Shown here in pieces: positions 53,174 to 62,176 of a stretch of DNA of 64,000 nucleotides. Below the pieces are notes generated by a model that was not told where the DNA came from, did no database searches, and saw only the letters and a program-made list of their open reading frames with translations. Position numbers and translations under genes: made by a program. How positions within the stretch are numbered: the stretch's first letter is position 1; every line of letters starts with the position of its first letter. Source of the stretch: JBIQKZ01 sp044464765 (GTDB lineage Bacteria; Pseudomonadota; Gammaproteobacteria; Burkholderiales; Burkholderiaceae_B); the NCBI GenBank assembly GCA_044464765.1, contig JBIQKZ010000010.1:1-64000 (forward strand), read 5' to 3'.

Positions 53174-54499
53174 TTATCGCGCCGGCAGGACGGTTGCCTG
53201 GCATTCACCGAAGCTGATGTCCGGGTAGCCGTCTTTGTGGCACGAAGCCCGCATGATGATGCGGTCATTGTCCAGCAGGAATGTGCGCTCTTCGCCATTG
53301 GCCAGCCGGATGGGTTTCTTCCCGCCCTGGCTTATTTCAAGCAGTGATCCTTCCTGGCCTGCTTCCGGACCCGAAAGCGTGCCGGTGCCCAGCAGGTCGC
53401 CGGGCTGCAGGTTGCAGCCGTTCACTGTGTGATGGGTGAGTAGTTGGGCAATTGTCCAGTAGGCATGCTGAAAGTTGCTGCGGGCGAGCAAATCGGGTTG
53501 GCCGCCCTCGTTGCGCGATTGCTGTGTGCTGATCAACACTTCAAGGTCGATGTCCAGCGCGCCGGCCTCGCTGTTCTCTTGTGACGACAAGTACGGTAAA
53601 GGTTGAGGGTCGGCCGGATTGCGCGTGAAGGGCGCCCGAAAGGGCGCAAGCGCTTCGTGTGTGACGATCCAGGGTGAAATCGTTGAGGCAAAGTTCTTGG
53701 CAAGAAATGGGCCAAGCGGCTGGTATTCCCACGCTTGCAGGTCGCGGGCCGACCAGTCGTTCAGAATGCACAGGCCAAAGACGTGGTCCTGGGCGTTTTG
53801 GATGGAAACGGCCTGCCCCTGCGAGTTGCCCTGGCCGATGAAAACGCCCAGCTCAAGCTCGAAATCAAGACGTCGACAAGGGCCGAAATGCGGCACGTGG
53901 CCGTCGGTAGGGGGACGCGTCTGGCCGCTGGGGCGGACAAAATCCGTACCCGATACGCCGATGCTGGACGCCCGGCCATGGTAGCCGATGGGAACCCATT
54001 TATAGTTGGGGAGCAAAGGATTGTCGGGGCGGAACAGACTGCCCACGGCAGTGGCGTGGTGGATGGAAATATAGAAATCCGTGTAATCGCCGATACGGGC
54101 GGGAACGGTGTATTGCGCCTTGCTGCGGGCTGTCAGCATGGGTTCCAGCAGGCCTTGCAGGCTGGATCCGGTGCGCAGAGCCCGGGAAAGCGCCAGGCGC
54201 AGTGCCGACCAGTGGGCCGGGTCGAGCGCCATCAGGTCATTCAACTGCGAGGCATCGCATGCTGCCAGCGCGACCGCAGCCTTGTCCTGGAAGGGGTTGG
54301 CGCGTGCCAGGGCCTGTAAGTCCAGAATGTGGTCGCCGATGGCCACGCCCGGCCGCCATGGCTGGTCCGTGTTCGCCACCCGGAAGACCGCGAACGGCAA
54401 GTTTTGCAGAGGGAAGCCGTTGCCGGCCGGATTGGCTGATTCCACCCAGCTTTGCAGGGCTGGGTCGTGGGTTTCGTTCAATTGAGTGCTTGGATTCAT
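53174..54499 (-). CDS. fahA: Fumarylacetoacetase FahA
   Basis: 441 residues. It cleaves fumarylacetoacetate to fumarate and acetoacetate, the last step of homogentisate (tyrosine/phenylalanine) breakdown. Seen: DYTDFYISIHHATAVG, LPNYKWVPIGYHGRASS, LDFELELGVFIGQGN (metal Glu cluster), NDWSARDLQAWEYQPLGPF. Length is normal. It follows hmgA by 22 bases in the same direction. A maleylacetoacetate isomerase (MaiA) is not present here. Confidence 0.96.
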   Translation of the reverse strand: MNPSTQLNETHDPALQSWVESANPAGNGFPLQNLPFAVFRVANTDQPWRPGVAIGDHILDLQALARANPFQDKAAVALAACDASQLNDLMALDPAHWSALRLALSRALRTGSSLQGLLEPMLTARSKAQYTVPARIGDYTDFYISIHHATAVGSLFRPDNPLLPNYKWVPIGYHGRASSIGVSGTDFVRPSGQTRPPTDGHVPHFGPCRRLDFELELGVFIGQGNSQGQAVSIQNAQDHVFGLCILNDWSARDLQAWEYQPLGPFLAKNFASTISPWIVTHEALAPFRAPFTRNPADPQPLPYLSSQENSEAGALDIDLEVLISTQQSRNEGGQPDLLARSNFQHAYWTIAQLLTHHTVNGCNLQPGDLLGTGTLSGPEAGQEGSLLEISQGGKKPIRLANGEERTFLLDNDRIIMRASCHKDGYPDISFGECQATVLPAR

Positions 54500-54521
54500 G
54501 GGGCCTCGGTGAAGTGAGCGA

Positions 54522-55823
54522 TCAGGGCTTGGCGGGGTTGAAGTTCTTCTTCAAGCCGTTCCAGCATTGAGGGTAATCGAGTTGGCGCAGCGGTGACGTG
54601 AGCGCGGCCTGTGTGGGCAGGATAACGCGTCGTGTTTCGAACATGAAGGCCATGGTGTTTCGGATGTGATCGGCCTGGGTCGTATCCAGCGTGGATGCCT
54701 TCTGGAAGGTTGCCGCATCGGGACCGTGCGGCGTCATGCAATTATGCAGGCTGGCGCCGCCAGGCAGGAAGCCTTCCGCCTTGGCGTCGTAAACGCCTTG
54801 GATCAGCCCCATGAACTCGCTGGCGACATTGCGGTGGAACCATGGAGGACGAAAGGTGTTTTCCATGACCAGTGTGCGGGGTGGGAAAACGACGAAATCC
54901 AGATTGGCCGTACCCGGCGTGTCGGATGGCGAGGTAAGCACGGTAAAAATGCTGGGGTCGGGGTGGTCGTAGCTGATGGAACCAATGGCGTTGAAGTCGC
55001 GCAGATCGTATTTGCAGGGGGCGTGCGTACCGTGCCAGGCGACCACGTCCAGGGGGGAGTGCCCGATGGCGGCCCGCCACAAACGCCCATTGAATTTCGT
55101 GATCAATTCAAAATCGCCCTCGACGTCTTCGAACCAGGCCACGGGCGTCTTGAAGTCGCGCGCGTTCGCCAGGCCATTGGAACCAATGGGCCCCAGTTCG
55201 GGCAAGCGCAGTGGTGCGCCGTAGTTTTCCAGTGCATAGCCGCGAGCCGGTCCGTCGAGAAGTTCTACGCGAAAGCGTACACCGCGTGGAACGACTGCGA
55301 TTTCGCAAGGTTCAAGGTCGATCAGGCCAAGCTCGGTGGCCAGGCGCAGGCGGCCTTGCTGCGGCAGGATCAGCATTTCGGCATCGGCGTTGTAGAAAAA
55401 GCGGCCTTGCATGTCGCGATTGGCCGCAAACAACAAGATACCGACGCCGGCTTGTTCACTGCTGCCGCCGTTGCCTGCCCAGGTGGTCAAACCGTCGATG
55501 AAGTCGGTGCGTTCTTCGGGCAGGGCGGGCGGGCTCCAGCGCAGTACATCCGGAGGCACGGGAACATGGCCGAAGGCCTCGGTCCAGCCCGCGTGAACAT
55601 AGGGTTCGAAAGGTGTTTGCCCCGACGCGGCCGGGCGAATGCGGTACAGCCATGAGCGCCGGTTGGCGTCGCGCGGCGCGGTGAAGGCAGTGCCTGAGAA
55701 CTGTTCGGCATACAGGCCATAGGCGCAGACTTGCGGCGAATTACGCCCTTCCGGCAGGGCGCCGGGCAGGGCCTCGCTGGCGTGGTGGTTTCCAAAGCCA
55801 GTTTGGTAATGCAAGGTGCTCAT
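54522..55823 (-). CDS. hmgA: Homogentisate 1,2-dioxygenase HmgA
   Basis: 433-residue Fe(II) ring-cleaving enzyme. Landmarks: YQTGFGNHHASEALPGALP at the N-terminus, EIAVVPRGVRFRVEL, and the iron-binding region PPWFHRNVASEFMGLIQGVYDAK, with ASLHNCMTPHGPDAATF near 365. Start MSTLHYQTG was preferred to a frame beginning 10 codons earlier. The 77 bases upstream, before mutM, are AT-rich and should hold the promoter; no specific operator was recognised. It is the first gene of hmgA-fahA. Confidence 0.96.
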   Translation of the reverse strand: MSTLHYQTGFGNHHASEALPGALPEGRNSPQVCAYGLYAEQFSGTAFTAPRDANRRSWLYRIRPAASGQTPFEPYVHAGWTEAFGHVPVPPDVLRWSPPALPEERTDFIDGLTTWAGNGGSSEQAGVGILLFAANRDMQGRFFYNADAEMLILPQQGRLRLATELGLIDLEPCEIAVVPRGVRFRVELLDGPARGYALENYGAPLRLPELGPIGSNGLANARDFKTPVAWFEDVEGDFELITKFNGRLWRAAIGHSPLDVVAWHGTHAPCKYDLRDFNAIGSISYDHPDPSIFTVLTSPSDTPGTANLDFVVFPPRTLVMENTFRPPWFHRNVASEFMGLIQGVYDAKAEGFLPGGASLHNCMTPHGPDAATFQKASTLDTTQADHIRNTMAFMFETRRVILPTQAALTSPLRQLDYPQCWNGLKKNFNPAKP

Positions 55824-55900
55824 GGCGCGTCTCCTAGATTCGTTACTCTCCACTATAGGTAATTATTCGTTTATATACAATCAATTTGTTATGTGTGAAT

Positions 55901-56728
55901 TCAGCGGCGCTGGCAGGCTGGACAGTAGTAGGTGGCGCGCTGACCCTGCACAATACGCCGTATCGGGGTGGAGCAGGTGCGGCAGGGCTGGTTCTCCCGA
56001 TCGTAGACGGCAGCGTGGATCTCGAAATAGGCGCCGGGCTGGCCGCTGGAGTTGACATAGTCGCGCAGGGTGCTGCCGCCGGATGTCAGTGCGTCGTTGA
56101 GTGTGTCCTGAATGGTCTGGCATAACCGGGCGCAGCGTTGCAGCGACAAGCGCCCTGCACTTGCGCGCGGGTTGATGCGTGCCCTGAACAACGCTTCAGA
56201 CGCATAGATATTGCCCACGCCCACGACAATGTCGCCTGCCAGGAGCGCTTGCTTTATGGCGACGGTCTTGCCCTTGAGTCGGGCGTGCAGGTAGGCCGGG
56301 GTCAGTTGCCCGTTCAGGGGTTCGATGCCCAACCTCGCCAGCAGGGGGTGTTCAAGCACCGGCCCGGTGGCGGTATCGTGCCACAGGACCGCACCGAAGC
56401 GGCGTGGGTCATGCAGCAGGAAGCGGGCGTGGCTAAAAACCCATTCCACGTGGTCATGCTTGCGGCGGGGCTCAGCGTGGTCAACCCGGCGCAACGAGCC
56501 CGACATTCCGAGGTGGACAATCATGCTGCCATGGTCAAAGTTGATCAATAGGTATTTGCCGCGCCGTTCGCAGCTGCGTACGGTCCGGCCTTCGGTCAGC
56601 GCCGCAAGGTCGCCCGGTACAGGCCAGCGCATGCGAGGCTCGTGCACCAGCACTCGCTCCAGGACATGGCCCGGCATAATCGTCGCAATTCCGCGACGTG
56701 TGGTTTCAACTTCTGGCAGTTCAGGCAT
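55901..56728 (-). CDS. mutM: Formamidopyrimidine-DNA glycosylase MutM (Fpg)
   Basis: 275-residue base-excision repair glycosylase/AP lyase for 8-oxoguanine. The N-terminal PELPEVETTRRG supplies the catalytic Pro2 and Glu3. The helix-two-turn-helix carries VVGVGNIYASEALF, and a C-terminal zinc finger CRTCSTPI ... YYCPACQ completes it. Length is standard. It is divergent from the TPR gene (84 bases apart). Confidence 0.97.
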   Translation of the reverse strand: MPELPEVETTRRGIATIMPGHVLERVLVHEPRMRWPVPGDLAALTEGRTVRSCERRGKYLLINFDHGSMIVHLGMSGSLRRVDHAEPRRKHDHVEWVFSHARFLLHDPRRFGAVLWHDTATGPVLEHPLLARLGIEPLNGQLTPAYLHARLKGKTVAIKQALLAGDIVVGVGNIYASEALFRARINPRASAGRLSLQRCARLCQTIQDTLNDALTSGGSTLRDYVNSSGQPGAYFEIHAAVYDRENQPCRTCSTPIRRIVQGQRATYYCPACQRR

Positions 56729-56812
56729 GGCGGGGTGATAACATCCTTAAATCTCTATATTAATTTGCCATAGTGCGTTTACCGATCGGCATGACGGCGA
56801 TGGTTCTAATGA

Positions 56813-58588
56813 ATGAAACTTCCAATTCCTTTGCTTTTGGCTGCGTTGGCAACAAGTGTCTGCCTACAGTTTCCTGCCACCGCATTCGCGGCGCAAGCTG
56901 ATCCCGAGCCAGATGTCGAGCAGATCCGTTTACGGGCGGGCGAGCCGCCCGCCGTTAATCTTACCGGGGAACTCCTGTATCGGATACTCGCCTCGGAAAT
57001 AGCGGCGCATCGCGGCCAATACGAGGCAGCCAGCCAGGGTTTTCTGGACCTTGCCACCGATACGCTGGATCCCCGCCTGGCCAAGAAAGCCTTCCAGGCG
57101 GCGGTGATCCAGCGCAATATGCCGCTGGCGCTGAAGGCTGCTCAGCAATGGGCGTTTCTGGCGCCCGACGATCCAGAAGCGGTTGCCAGCGCGTTGGCGC
57201 TGGCCGCGTCCAACGGGCAGACGGCGGGTCTGGCCACGACACTGGCCCAGCGCATCGCAAAGGCCGACGATAAAAACGAGGCTATTGGTCAGGCGGCCAG
57301 CATTGTCTCCAAGCTGAACGACAAGAATGCCGCGCTAAAGGTTCTGGACAACGCCCTGACGGATGCCGGGGTGTCGACGCCCCTGGCGCACCTAGCCTTG
57401 TCGGACGCTGCCTGGGAGGCGGGCGATGCGGCGCGCGCCGTGGCTGAGGCGGAAAAGGCTTTGGCGATGGACAGCAGCCAAGAGACGGCGGCCCAACGCA
57501 TGCTGGAATATGGAATGAGGGTTGATCCCGCCGCCGCGATCGCGGGTGCCCGGGATTATCTTCAGAAGCATCCCAATGCCAGTAAGCTGTCGCTGTTGCT
57601 GGCCAACCATCTTGTACGGCGCCAGGACTTCGAAGGCGCCTTGAGCCTGGTGCAGGATATGCGCCAGAACAACCCCGAGGATTTCGACCTGGCCTACACC
57701 GAAGCCGAGATCAATTTTCATGCTCAGCGCTATGATCGCGCCAAGGCGTTGCTGAATGAGTATATTGCGGTGCAAACGCAGCGGCGCCAGTCCATTCACG
57801 ACAAAGCCAGCAATGCAGTAGCTGATGCCTCGGATGCGCGTCTGCTGCTCGTCAAGATCGCCGAAAAGCAGAACGACCTTACCGAGGCTATCCGGCAATT
57901 GGGCTTGATCGACGATCCTGCCCTGACGTTCCAGGCGCGCATGCACCAGGCCGTTCTGTATGGCCGCCAGGGCAATCTGGCCGAGGCGCGCAAAACTATC
58001 GACGCGCTTGAACCGCAGGATGACCGCGAGGCGGCGGTCAAGGCTCTGACGATGGCCACCATCTATCGCGATGCGGGCCGCACCGAGCAGGCGATAGACG
58101 TATTGGTCAAAGCCGATGAGCAGCAGCCCGATACGCCCGAAATCAAATACGACCTGGCCATGCTTTATGAAAGACAAGGTCGTTTCGACGACTTCGAAGC
58201 GTTAATGAGCCGCGTCATCGAATTGGATCCAGATAACGCCAACGCGTATAACTCGTTGGGCTATACCTATGCGGATCGCAGCGAGAACCTGGACGAAGCG
58301 GGCGAACTGCTGGCCCGGGCCATCGAGCTTGAGCCCAACAGCCCATATATTCTGGACAGCCTGGGGTGGTATTACTATCGCATTGGCGATTATGGCTCGG
58401 CCTTGCGTTATCTTCAGCGCGCGTATCAATTGATGCCCTCGGCCGAAGTGGCGGCGCATCTAGGCGAGGTATTGTGGGTTAGCAAGCGCCAAACACAAGC
58501 ACGGGAAATCTGGAAGGAAGGGTTGGCCGACGACGCGAACAACGAGGTCTTGCTGAAAACGCTCAAACGCTTCGGGGTACAGCAGTAA
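56813..58588 (+). CDS. TPR-repeat periplasmic/outer-membrane-associated protein
   Basis: 591 residues with a signal peptide (about 1-26, ending AFAAQA). Tetratricopeptide repeats fill most of the protein; clear units lie near 455-540 (NAYNSLGYTYADRSENLDEA, then YILDSLGWYYYRIGDYGSAL). The betaproteobacterial pattern of a TPR protein just before lolB and ispE is common. It probably serves as a scaffold in envelope or lipoprotein trafficking, but the function is not established. Its stop overlaps the lolB start by one base (TAATG). Confidence 0.85.
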   Translation: MKLPIPLLLAALATSVCLQFPATAFAAQADPEPDVEQIRLRAGEPPAVNLTGELLYRILASEIAAHRGQYEAASQGFLDLATDTLDPRLAKKAFQAAVIQRNMPLALKAAQQWAFLAPDDPEAVASALALAASNGQTAGLATTLAQRIAKADDKNEAIGQAASIVSKLNDKNAALKVLDNALTDAGVSTPLAHLALSDAAWEAGDAARAVAEAEKALAMDSSQETAAQRMLEYGMRVDPAAAIAGARDYLQKHPNASKLSLLLANHLVRRQDFEGALSLVQDMRQNNPEDFDLAYTEAEINFHAQRYDRAKALLNEYIAVQTQRRQSIHDKASNAVADASDARLLLVKIAEKQNDLTEAIRQLGLIDDPALTFQARMHQAVLYGRQGNLAEARKTIDALEPQDDREAAVKALTMATIYRDAGRTEQAIDVLVKADEQQPDTPEIKYDLAMLYERQGRFDDFEALMSRVIELDPDNANAYNSLGYTYADRSENLDEAGELLARAIELEPNSPYILDSLGWYYYRIGDYGSALRYLQRAYQLMPSAEVAAHLGEVLWVSKRQTQAREIWKEGLADDANNEVLLKTLKRFGVQQ

Positions 58589-59169
58589 TGCGGCGTATGG
58601 TTTGGCCTGGCTATCGGCTGTTTGCCGCGCTTTGTCTTGGCGCAGCCCTTTTGGCAGGGTGTGCCACGCCACAACGAATTGCCGGGCAGGCCGACGAAAA
58701 CGCTTTCGATCGAACAGGACGGTTTGCCCTCACGGTCGAGCAGCGCAACGAGGCGCCGGAGGCGGTGCAGGGTGGCTTTGCCTGGCACGATGCCGGCGAT
58801 GTCTTGTTGCTGGATCTGGCCAACCCCCTGGGAAGCACGCTGGCTCGCGTTGAAGTACGACCGGGCCATGCCGTGCTTCAGCGCAGCAACGGCGCCACGG
58901 AAGCGGCGTCGAGCCCGGATGCGCTGGTCGAGCAGGTTCTGGGCAGCCCAATTCCCGTCGCCGGATTACGCCACTGGTTGAAGGGGCGGACAGGGCCGGG
59001 GGCGCAGCAACTGCAAACCGACGAGCAGGGGCGTCCGGCCCAATTCATCCAGGGTGGCTGGCGGGTTGTTTTGTCGCGTTATGATGCGCAGGGTCCGCGT
59101 TTGCTCCAATTAAGCCGCAACGAAGCACAGCGCGATATTCGTGTGCGCCTGGCGGTCGACAGTCAGTAG
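58588..59169 (+). CDS. lolB: Outer-membrane lipoprotein insertase LolB
   Basis: 193-residue lipoprotein. The signal peptide ends in LLAGC with the lipid-bearing Cys25. The mature part has the LolB beta-cup features: RFALTVEQRNEAPEAVQGGF, LANPLGSTLARVEV and PVAGLRHWLKGR. It receives lipoproteins from LolA and inserts them in the outer membrane. Start overlaps the previous stop; ispE begins 7 bases after its own stop. Confidence 0.92.
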   Translation: MRRMVWPGYRLFAALCLGAALLAGCATPQRIAGQADENAFDRTGRFALTVEQRNEAPEAVQGGFAWHDAGDVLLLDLANPLGSTLARVEVRPGHAVLQRSNGATEAASSPDALVEQVLGSPIPVAGLRHWLKGRTGPGAQQLQTDEQGRPAQFIQGGWRVVLSRYDAQGPRLLQLSRNEAQRDIRVRLAVDSQ

Positions 59170-59176
59170 GGGAACG

Positions 59177-60100
59177 ATGATTCTCTACGACCTACCGGCC
59201 CCGGCGAAACTGAATCTTTTCCTGCATGTCGTAGGGCGGCGCGCCGATGGCTACCATCTGCTCCAGACCGTTTTTTGCTTCATCGACATGTGCGATACCC
59301 TGACGTTCGAGCGCCGCTCCGATGGCCGGGTGGCCTGCGACACCTCGGTGCCGGGGTTGGCCCAGCAGGACGACCTGGTGGTGCGCGCAGCGCGGGCCCT
59401 GCAAAAAGCCACCGGCACGCCTTATGGCGCGCAGATTGCCTATAAGAAGCATATCCCTTCCGGTGGCGGCCTGGGTGGTGGGTCCAGCGATGCGGCGACC
59501 ACGCTGATCGCGCTGAATCGCTTGTGGAATACGGGGTTGGGGCGCGACGAGCTGATGCGTCTGGGCAGATCGCTGGGCGCCGATGTACCTGTTTTTATCT
59601 TTGGCCGGCCTGCCTTTGCCCAGGGCATAGGCGACGAGCTGGAAGCTGTTCAGGTGCCAGATTGCGCGTATCTTGTTGTCCAGCCCACTCAGAACGTGCC
59701 TACAAAAGACATCTTTTGCGCCCCCGATTTGACAAGAGATTCTCCTTCCCTCAAAATATCGGTCTTTGCTGATTGGCAAAACATTCAGGCCGGTGGTTTT
59801 TTTGGCCGAAATGATTTGCAACCGGTTGTTTTTGATCGGTATCCGAGAGTTTTCCAGGCGCAGTCATGGCTTGGGGGCCAGGGGATAACGGCCAGGATGA
59901 CAGGGTCGGGCGCCTGCTTGTTTGCGCCGTATTCAACCCTGGACCAGGCCTTGATGCTCAGGCAGGAAATTCTCGGTAAAATAGCCAATGAAGCAAATGG
60001 TCCGCAACGGGGCCAGCCAGGTCAGGAAAGGGTCATCAACAATGCGTGGGCTTGCCCAAGTCTGGTTGAACATCCGTTGCGACACTGGTTGCACAGTTAA
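59177..60100 (+). CDS. ispE: 4-diphosphocytidyl-2-C-methyl-D-erythritol kinase IspE
   Basis: 307-residue GHMP kinase of the non-mevalonate isoprenoid pathway. Seen: PAPAKLNLFLHVVGRRADG, the ATP loop IPSGGGLGGGSSDAATTL, and MTGSGACLFA. Start MILYDLPAPAK has GGGGAACG upstream. The tail after about residue 275 is longer than usual and runs almost into tRNA-Gln, whose first base is two positions after the stop. Confidence 0.94.
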   Translation: MILYDLPAPAKLNLFLHVVGRRADGYHLLQTVFCFIDMCDTLTFERRSDGRVACDTSVPGLAQQDDLVVRAARALQKATGTPYGAQIAYKKHIPSGGGLGGGSSDAATTLIALNRLWNTGLGRDELMRLGRSLGADVPVFIFGRPAFAQGIGDELEAVQVPDCAYLVVQPTQNVPTKDIFCAPDLTRDSPSLKISVFADWQNIQAGGFFGRNDLQPVVFDRYPRVFQAQSWLGGQGITARMTGSGACLFAPYSTLDQALMLRQEILGKIANEANGPQRGQPGQERVINNAWACPSLVEHPLRHWLHS

Positions 60101-60101
60101 T

Positions 60102-60178
60102 TGGGGAATCGCCAAGCTGGTTAAGGCACTGGATTTTGATTCCAGCATGCGAAGGTTCGAATCCTTCTTCCCCAGCCA
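60102..60178 (+). tRNA. tRNA-Gln(TTG)
   Basis: 77-base cloverleaf: acceptor TGGGGAA/TTCCCCA, anticodon stem CTGGA/TCCAG with loop TTTTGAT (anticodon TTG), T-arm GAAGG/CCTTC and encoded CCA. It lies one base after the ispE stop, so it is probably cut out of the ispE transcript. Confidence 0.96.
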
Positions 60179-60209
60179 CTTTTCAAGCCTTTAACAGGCT
60201 TTGCAGTTA

Positions 60210-60266
60210 AAACAAGCTGTTGAGTCGGCATCCGAACGGGTGTGCTGGTCAACAGCTTTGTTTTTT
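60210..60266 (+). terminator. Intrinsic terminator after tRNA-Gln
   Basis: GCTGTTGA/TCAACAGC forms an 8-bp core, extended by AAACAA against a T-rich arm with one bulged base (about 14 pairs), and is followed by a run of T. It ends the ispE-tRNA-Gln transcript 25 bases before prs. Confidence 0.75.
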
Positions 60267-60290
60267 AACGCGGACTCCTAACCATTTATC

Positions 60291-61241
60291 ATGGCACACG
60301 ACAGATTCATGATTTTTACCGGCACCGCCAATCCACGCCTGGCGGTCGATGTGGTCAATCACCTTGACATGTCGCTCGGCAAAATGACCGTAGGGCGTTT
60401 CTCCGACGGCGAAGTCATGGTCGAGATCAATGAAAATGTTCGCGGCAAGGATGTTTTCGTCCTGCAGCCCACATGCGCTCCCACCAACGACAACCTCATG
60501 GAAGTCATGGTCATGGTCGATGCGCTGCGCAGGGCGTCGGCGGGTCGCATTACAGCGGCCATTCCGTATTTTGGCTATGCGCGCCAAGACCGCCGGCCTC
60601 GATCGGCACGGGTGTCGATTTCCGCCAAGGTGGTTGCCAATATGCTTCAGGTCGTGGGCGTGGATCGCGTCATGACCATGGATCTGCATGCCGACCAGAT
60701 TCAAGGCTTTTTCGATATTCCCGTCGACAATATCTATGCCGGCCCCATTTTGCTTAGCGATATCTGGCGGCGTAATTACAAGGATGTCGTCGTTGTATCG
60801 CCCGACATCGGTGGTGTCGTGCGGGCCCGCGCGCTGGCCAAGCAATTGGAAGCCGACCTGGCCATCATCGACAAACGCCGACCGCGCGCTAATGTGTCTG
60901 AAGTCATGAACATCATCGGCGACATCGATGGGCGCACCTGCATCATCATGGACGACATGGTCGATACGGCCGGCACCTTGTGCAAGGCGGCCCAGGCGCT
61001 AAAAGAGCGGGGCGCGCAAGGCGTGTATGCGTACTGTACGCACCCGGTCCTGTCGGGCGGGGCGGTCAATCGCATTGTCGATTCCGAGCTCGACGAGCTC
61101 GTGGTAACCGACTCGATCCCGCTGTCTGAAACCGCGCACGCGTGCGGCAAGATCCGTCAGCTTTCATGCGCGTCCTTGCTGGGTGAAACCATGTTGCGCA
61201 TTTCGAACGCCGAATCGGTCAGTTCGCTGTTCGTCGAATAA
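60291..61241 (+). CDS. prs: Ribose-phosphate pyrophosphokinase Prs
   Basis: 316-residue PRPP synthetase. Signature features: FTGTANPRLAVDVVNHL, GRFSDGEVMVEINENVRG, YARQDRRPRSARVSISAK (ATP loop) and the PRPP loop IIMDDMVDTAGTLCKAA. It makes PRPP for nucleotide, histidine and tryptophan synthesis. Length is typical (315-316). The terminator just before it indicates its own promoter, which must lie within the tRNA-Gln to prs gap or inside the terminator region. Confidence 0.97.
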   Translation: MAHDRFMIFTGTANPRLAVDVVNHLDMSLGKMTVGRFSDGEVMVEINENVRGKDVFVLQPTCAPTNDNLMEVMVMVDALRRASAGRITAAIPYFGYARQDRRPRSARVSISAKVVANMLQVVGVDRVMTMDLHADQIQGFFDIPVDNIYAGPILLSDIWRRNYKDVVVVSPDIGGVVRARALAKQLEADLAIIDKRRPRANVSEVMNIIGDIDGRTCIIMDDMVDTAGTLCKAAQALKERGAQGVYAYCTHPVLSGGAVNRIVDSELDELVVTDSIPLSETAHACGKIRQLSCASLLGETMLRISNAESVSSLFVE

Positions 61242-61283
61242 GTTGTTTTACCGTTGCCGCTGGTCGCGGCGGCAACAAACGTT

Positions 61284-61310
61284 CGCGGCGCGTATGCGCT
61301 GCGATTTTTT
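61284..61310 (+). terminator. Terminator-like hairpin between prs and rplY
   Basis: CGCGGCGC pairs with GCGCTGCG around GTAT (one G-T pair) and is followed by six T. Just upstream a second hairpin GTTGCCGC/GCGGCAAC (61253-61276) is present. The two together could end prs transcription or act as an attenuator for rplY. Confidence 0.6.
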
Positions 61311-61345
61311 AACCGGGCAAACTGCCCGACTGTTTGGAGTTATCC

Positions 61346-61978
61346 ATGAAATTCAACGCCACAACGCGTAGCGTCCAAGGTACGAGTGCGAGCCGCCGCC
61401 TGCGCCACGCTGGCCGGGTTCCCGCCATTGTTTACGGCGGTACGTCGCAACCCGCCAATATCGAACTCGATCACAACGAGATCTACCACGCACTGCGTAA
61501 GGAAGCCTTCCACTCGTCGATCCTGGACATGAATCTGGATGGCAAGACCGAGCCGGTCCTGCTGCGCGCCGTGCAATGGCACCCCTACAAGCAATTGGTG
61601 CTTCACGTTGATTTTCAGCGCGTGCAGGCCAAGCAGCGCATTACGACCAAGGTGCCCTTGCACTTCATCAACGGCGAAACCTCGCCTGCGGTCAAGCTGC
61701 ACAGCGCCGTTATCAGCCATGTGCTGACCGAGCTTGAAATCAGCTGCCTTCCCGCCGACCTGCCCACGGCCATCCAGGTTGACCTGGCCAACCTGGACGC
61801 CGGCGCCAGTGTTCACTTTGTCGACATCACGTTGCCCAATGGCGTTGAAGTCCCCGCAGCGGTCAGCGAGACCAATCCGGTCCTGGCGACAGCCCTGGTC
61901 AAGGGCGGCGGATCGGCCGCGGCCGACGATGCGGCTGAAGACGAAGCCGCCGGCGACGAAAAGCCTGCTGACGAGTAA
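61346..61978 (+). CDS. rplY: Ribosomal protein bL25 / general stress protein Ctc
   Basis: 210 residues: an N-terminal L25 domain (MKFNATTRSVQGTSASRRLR, then AIVYGG) binding 5S rRNA, and the C-terminal beta domain of the longer CTC form. An acidic Ala/Asp/Glu-rich tail of about 20 residues follows, common in betaproteobacteria. Start MKFNATTR has TTTGGAGTTATCC upstream; the longer frame from 61334 is not needed. Position between prs and pth is conserved in many bacteria. Confidence 0.96.
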   Translation: MKFNATTRSVQGTSASRRLRHAGRVPAIVYGGTSQPANIELDHNEIYHALRKEAFHSSILDMNLDGKTEPVLLRAVQWHPYKQLVLHVDFQRVQAKQRITTKVPLHFINGETSPAVKLHSAVISHVLTELEISCLPADLPTAIQVDLANLDAGASVHFVDITLPNGVEVPAAVSETNPVLATALVKGGGSAAADDAAEDEAAGDEKPADE

Positions 61979-62027
61979 GTACCGCGAACGCCACCATGGT
62001 TGCCGGGGTCCTGCGACCCTGGCGCCC

Positions 62028-62071
62028 AAGGCAAAACCCCTGTCGGCAAGTGCGGGCAGGGGTTTTGCTTT
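62028..62071 (+). terminator. Intrinsic terminator after rplY
   Basis: GCAAAACCCCTG (62031-62042) pairs perfectly with CAGGGGTTTTGC (62057-62068), extendable by AAG against TTT. A short T-run follows, 50 bases after the rplY stop. Confidence 0.85.
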
Positions 62072-62176
62072 ACCATGATCCGCAGTGCGCGCAGGCTTGA
62101 TGCCCAACGTTATGGCGGGCGTCGCCACGCCTTATCCATGGTTGCGTTTTCTTGACACGACCTTAAGACAGTAGAC

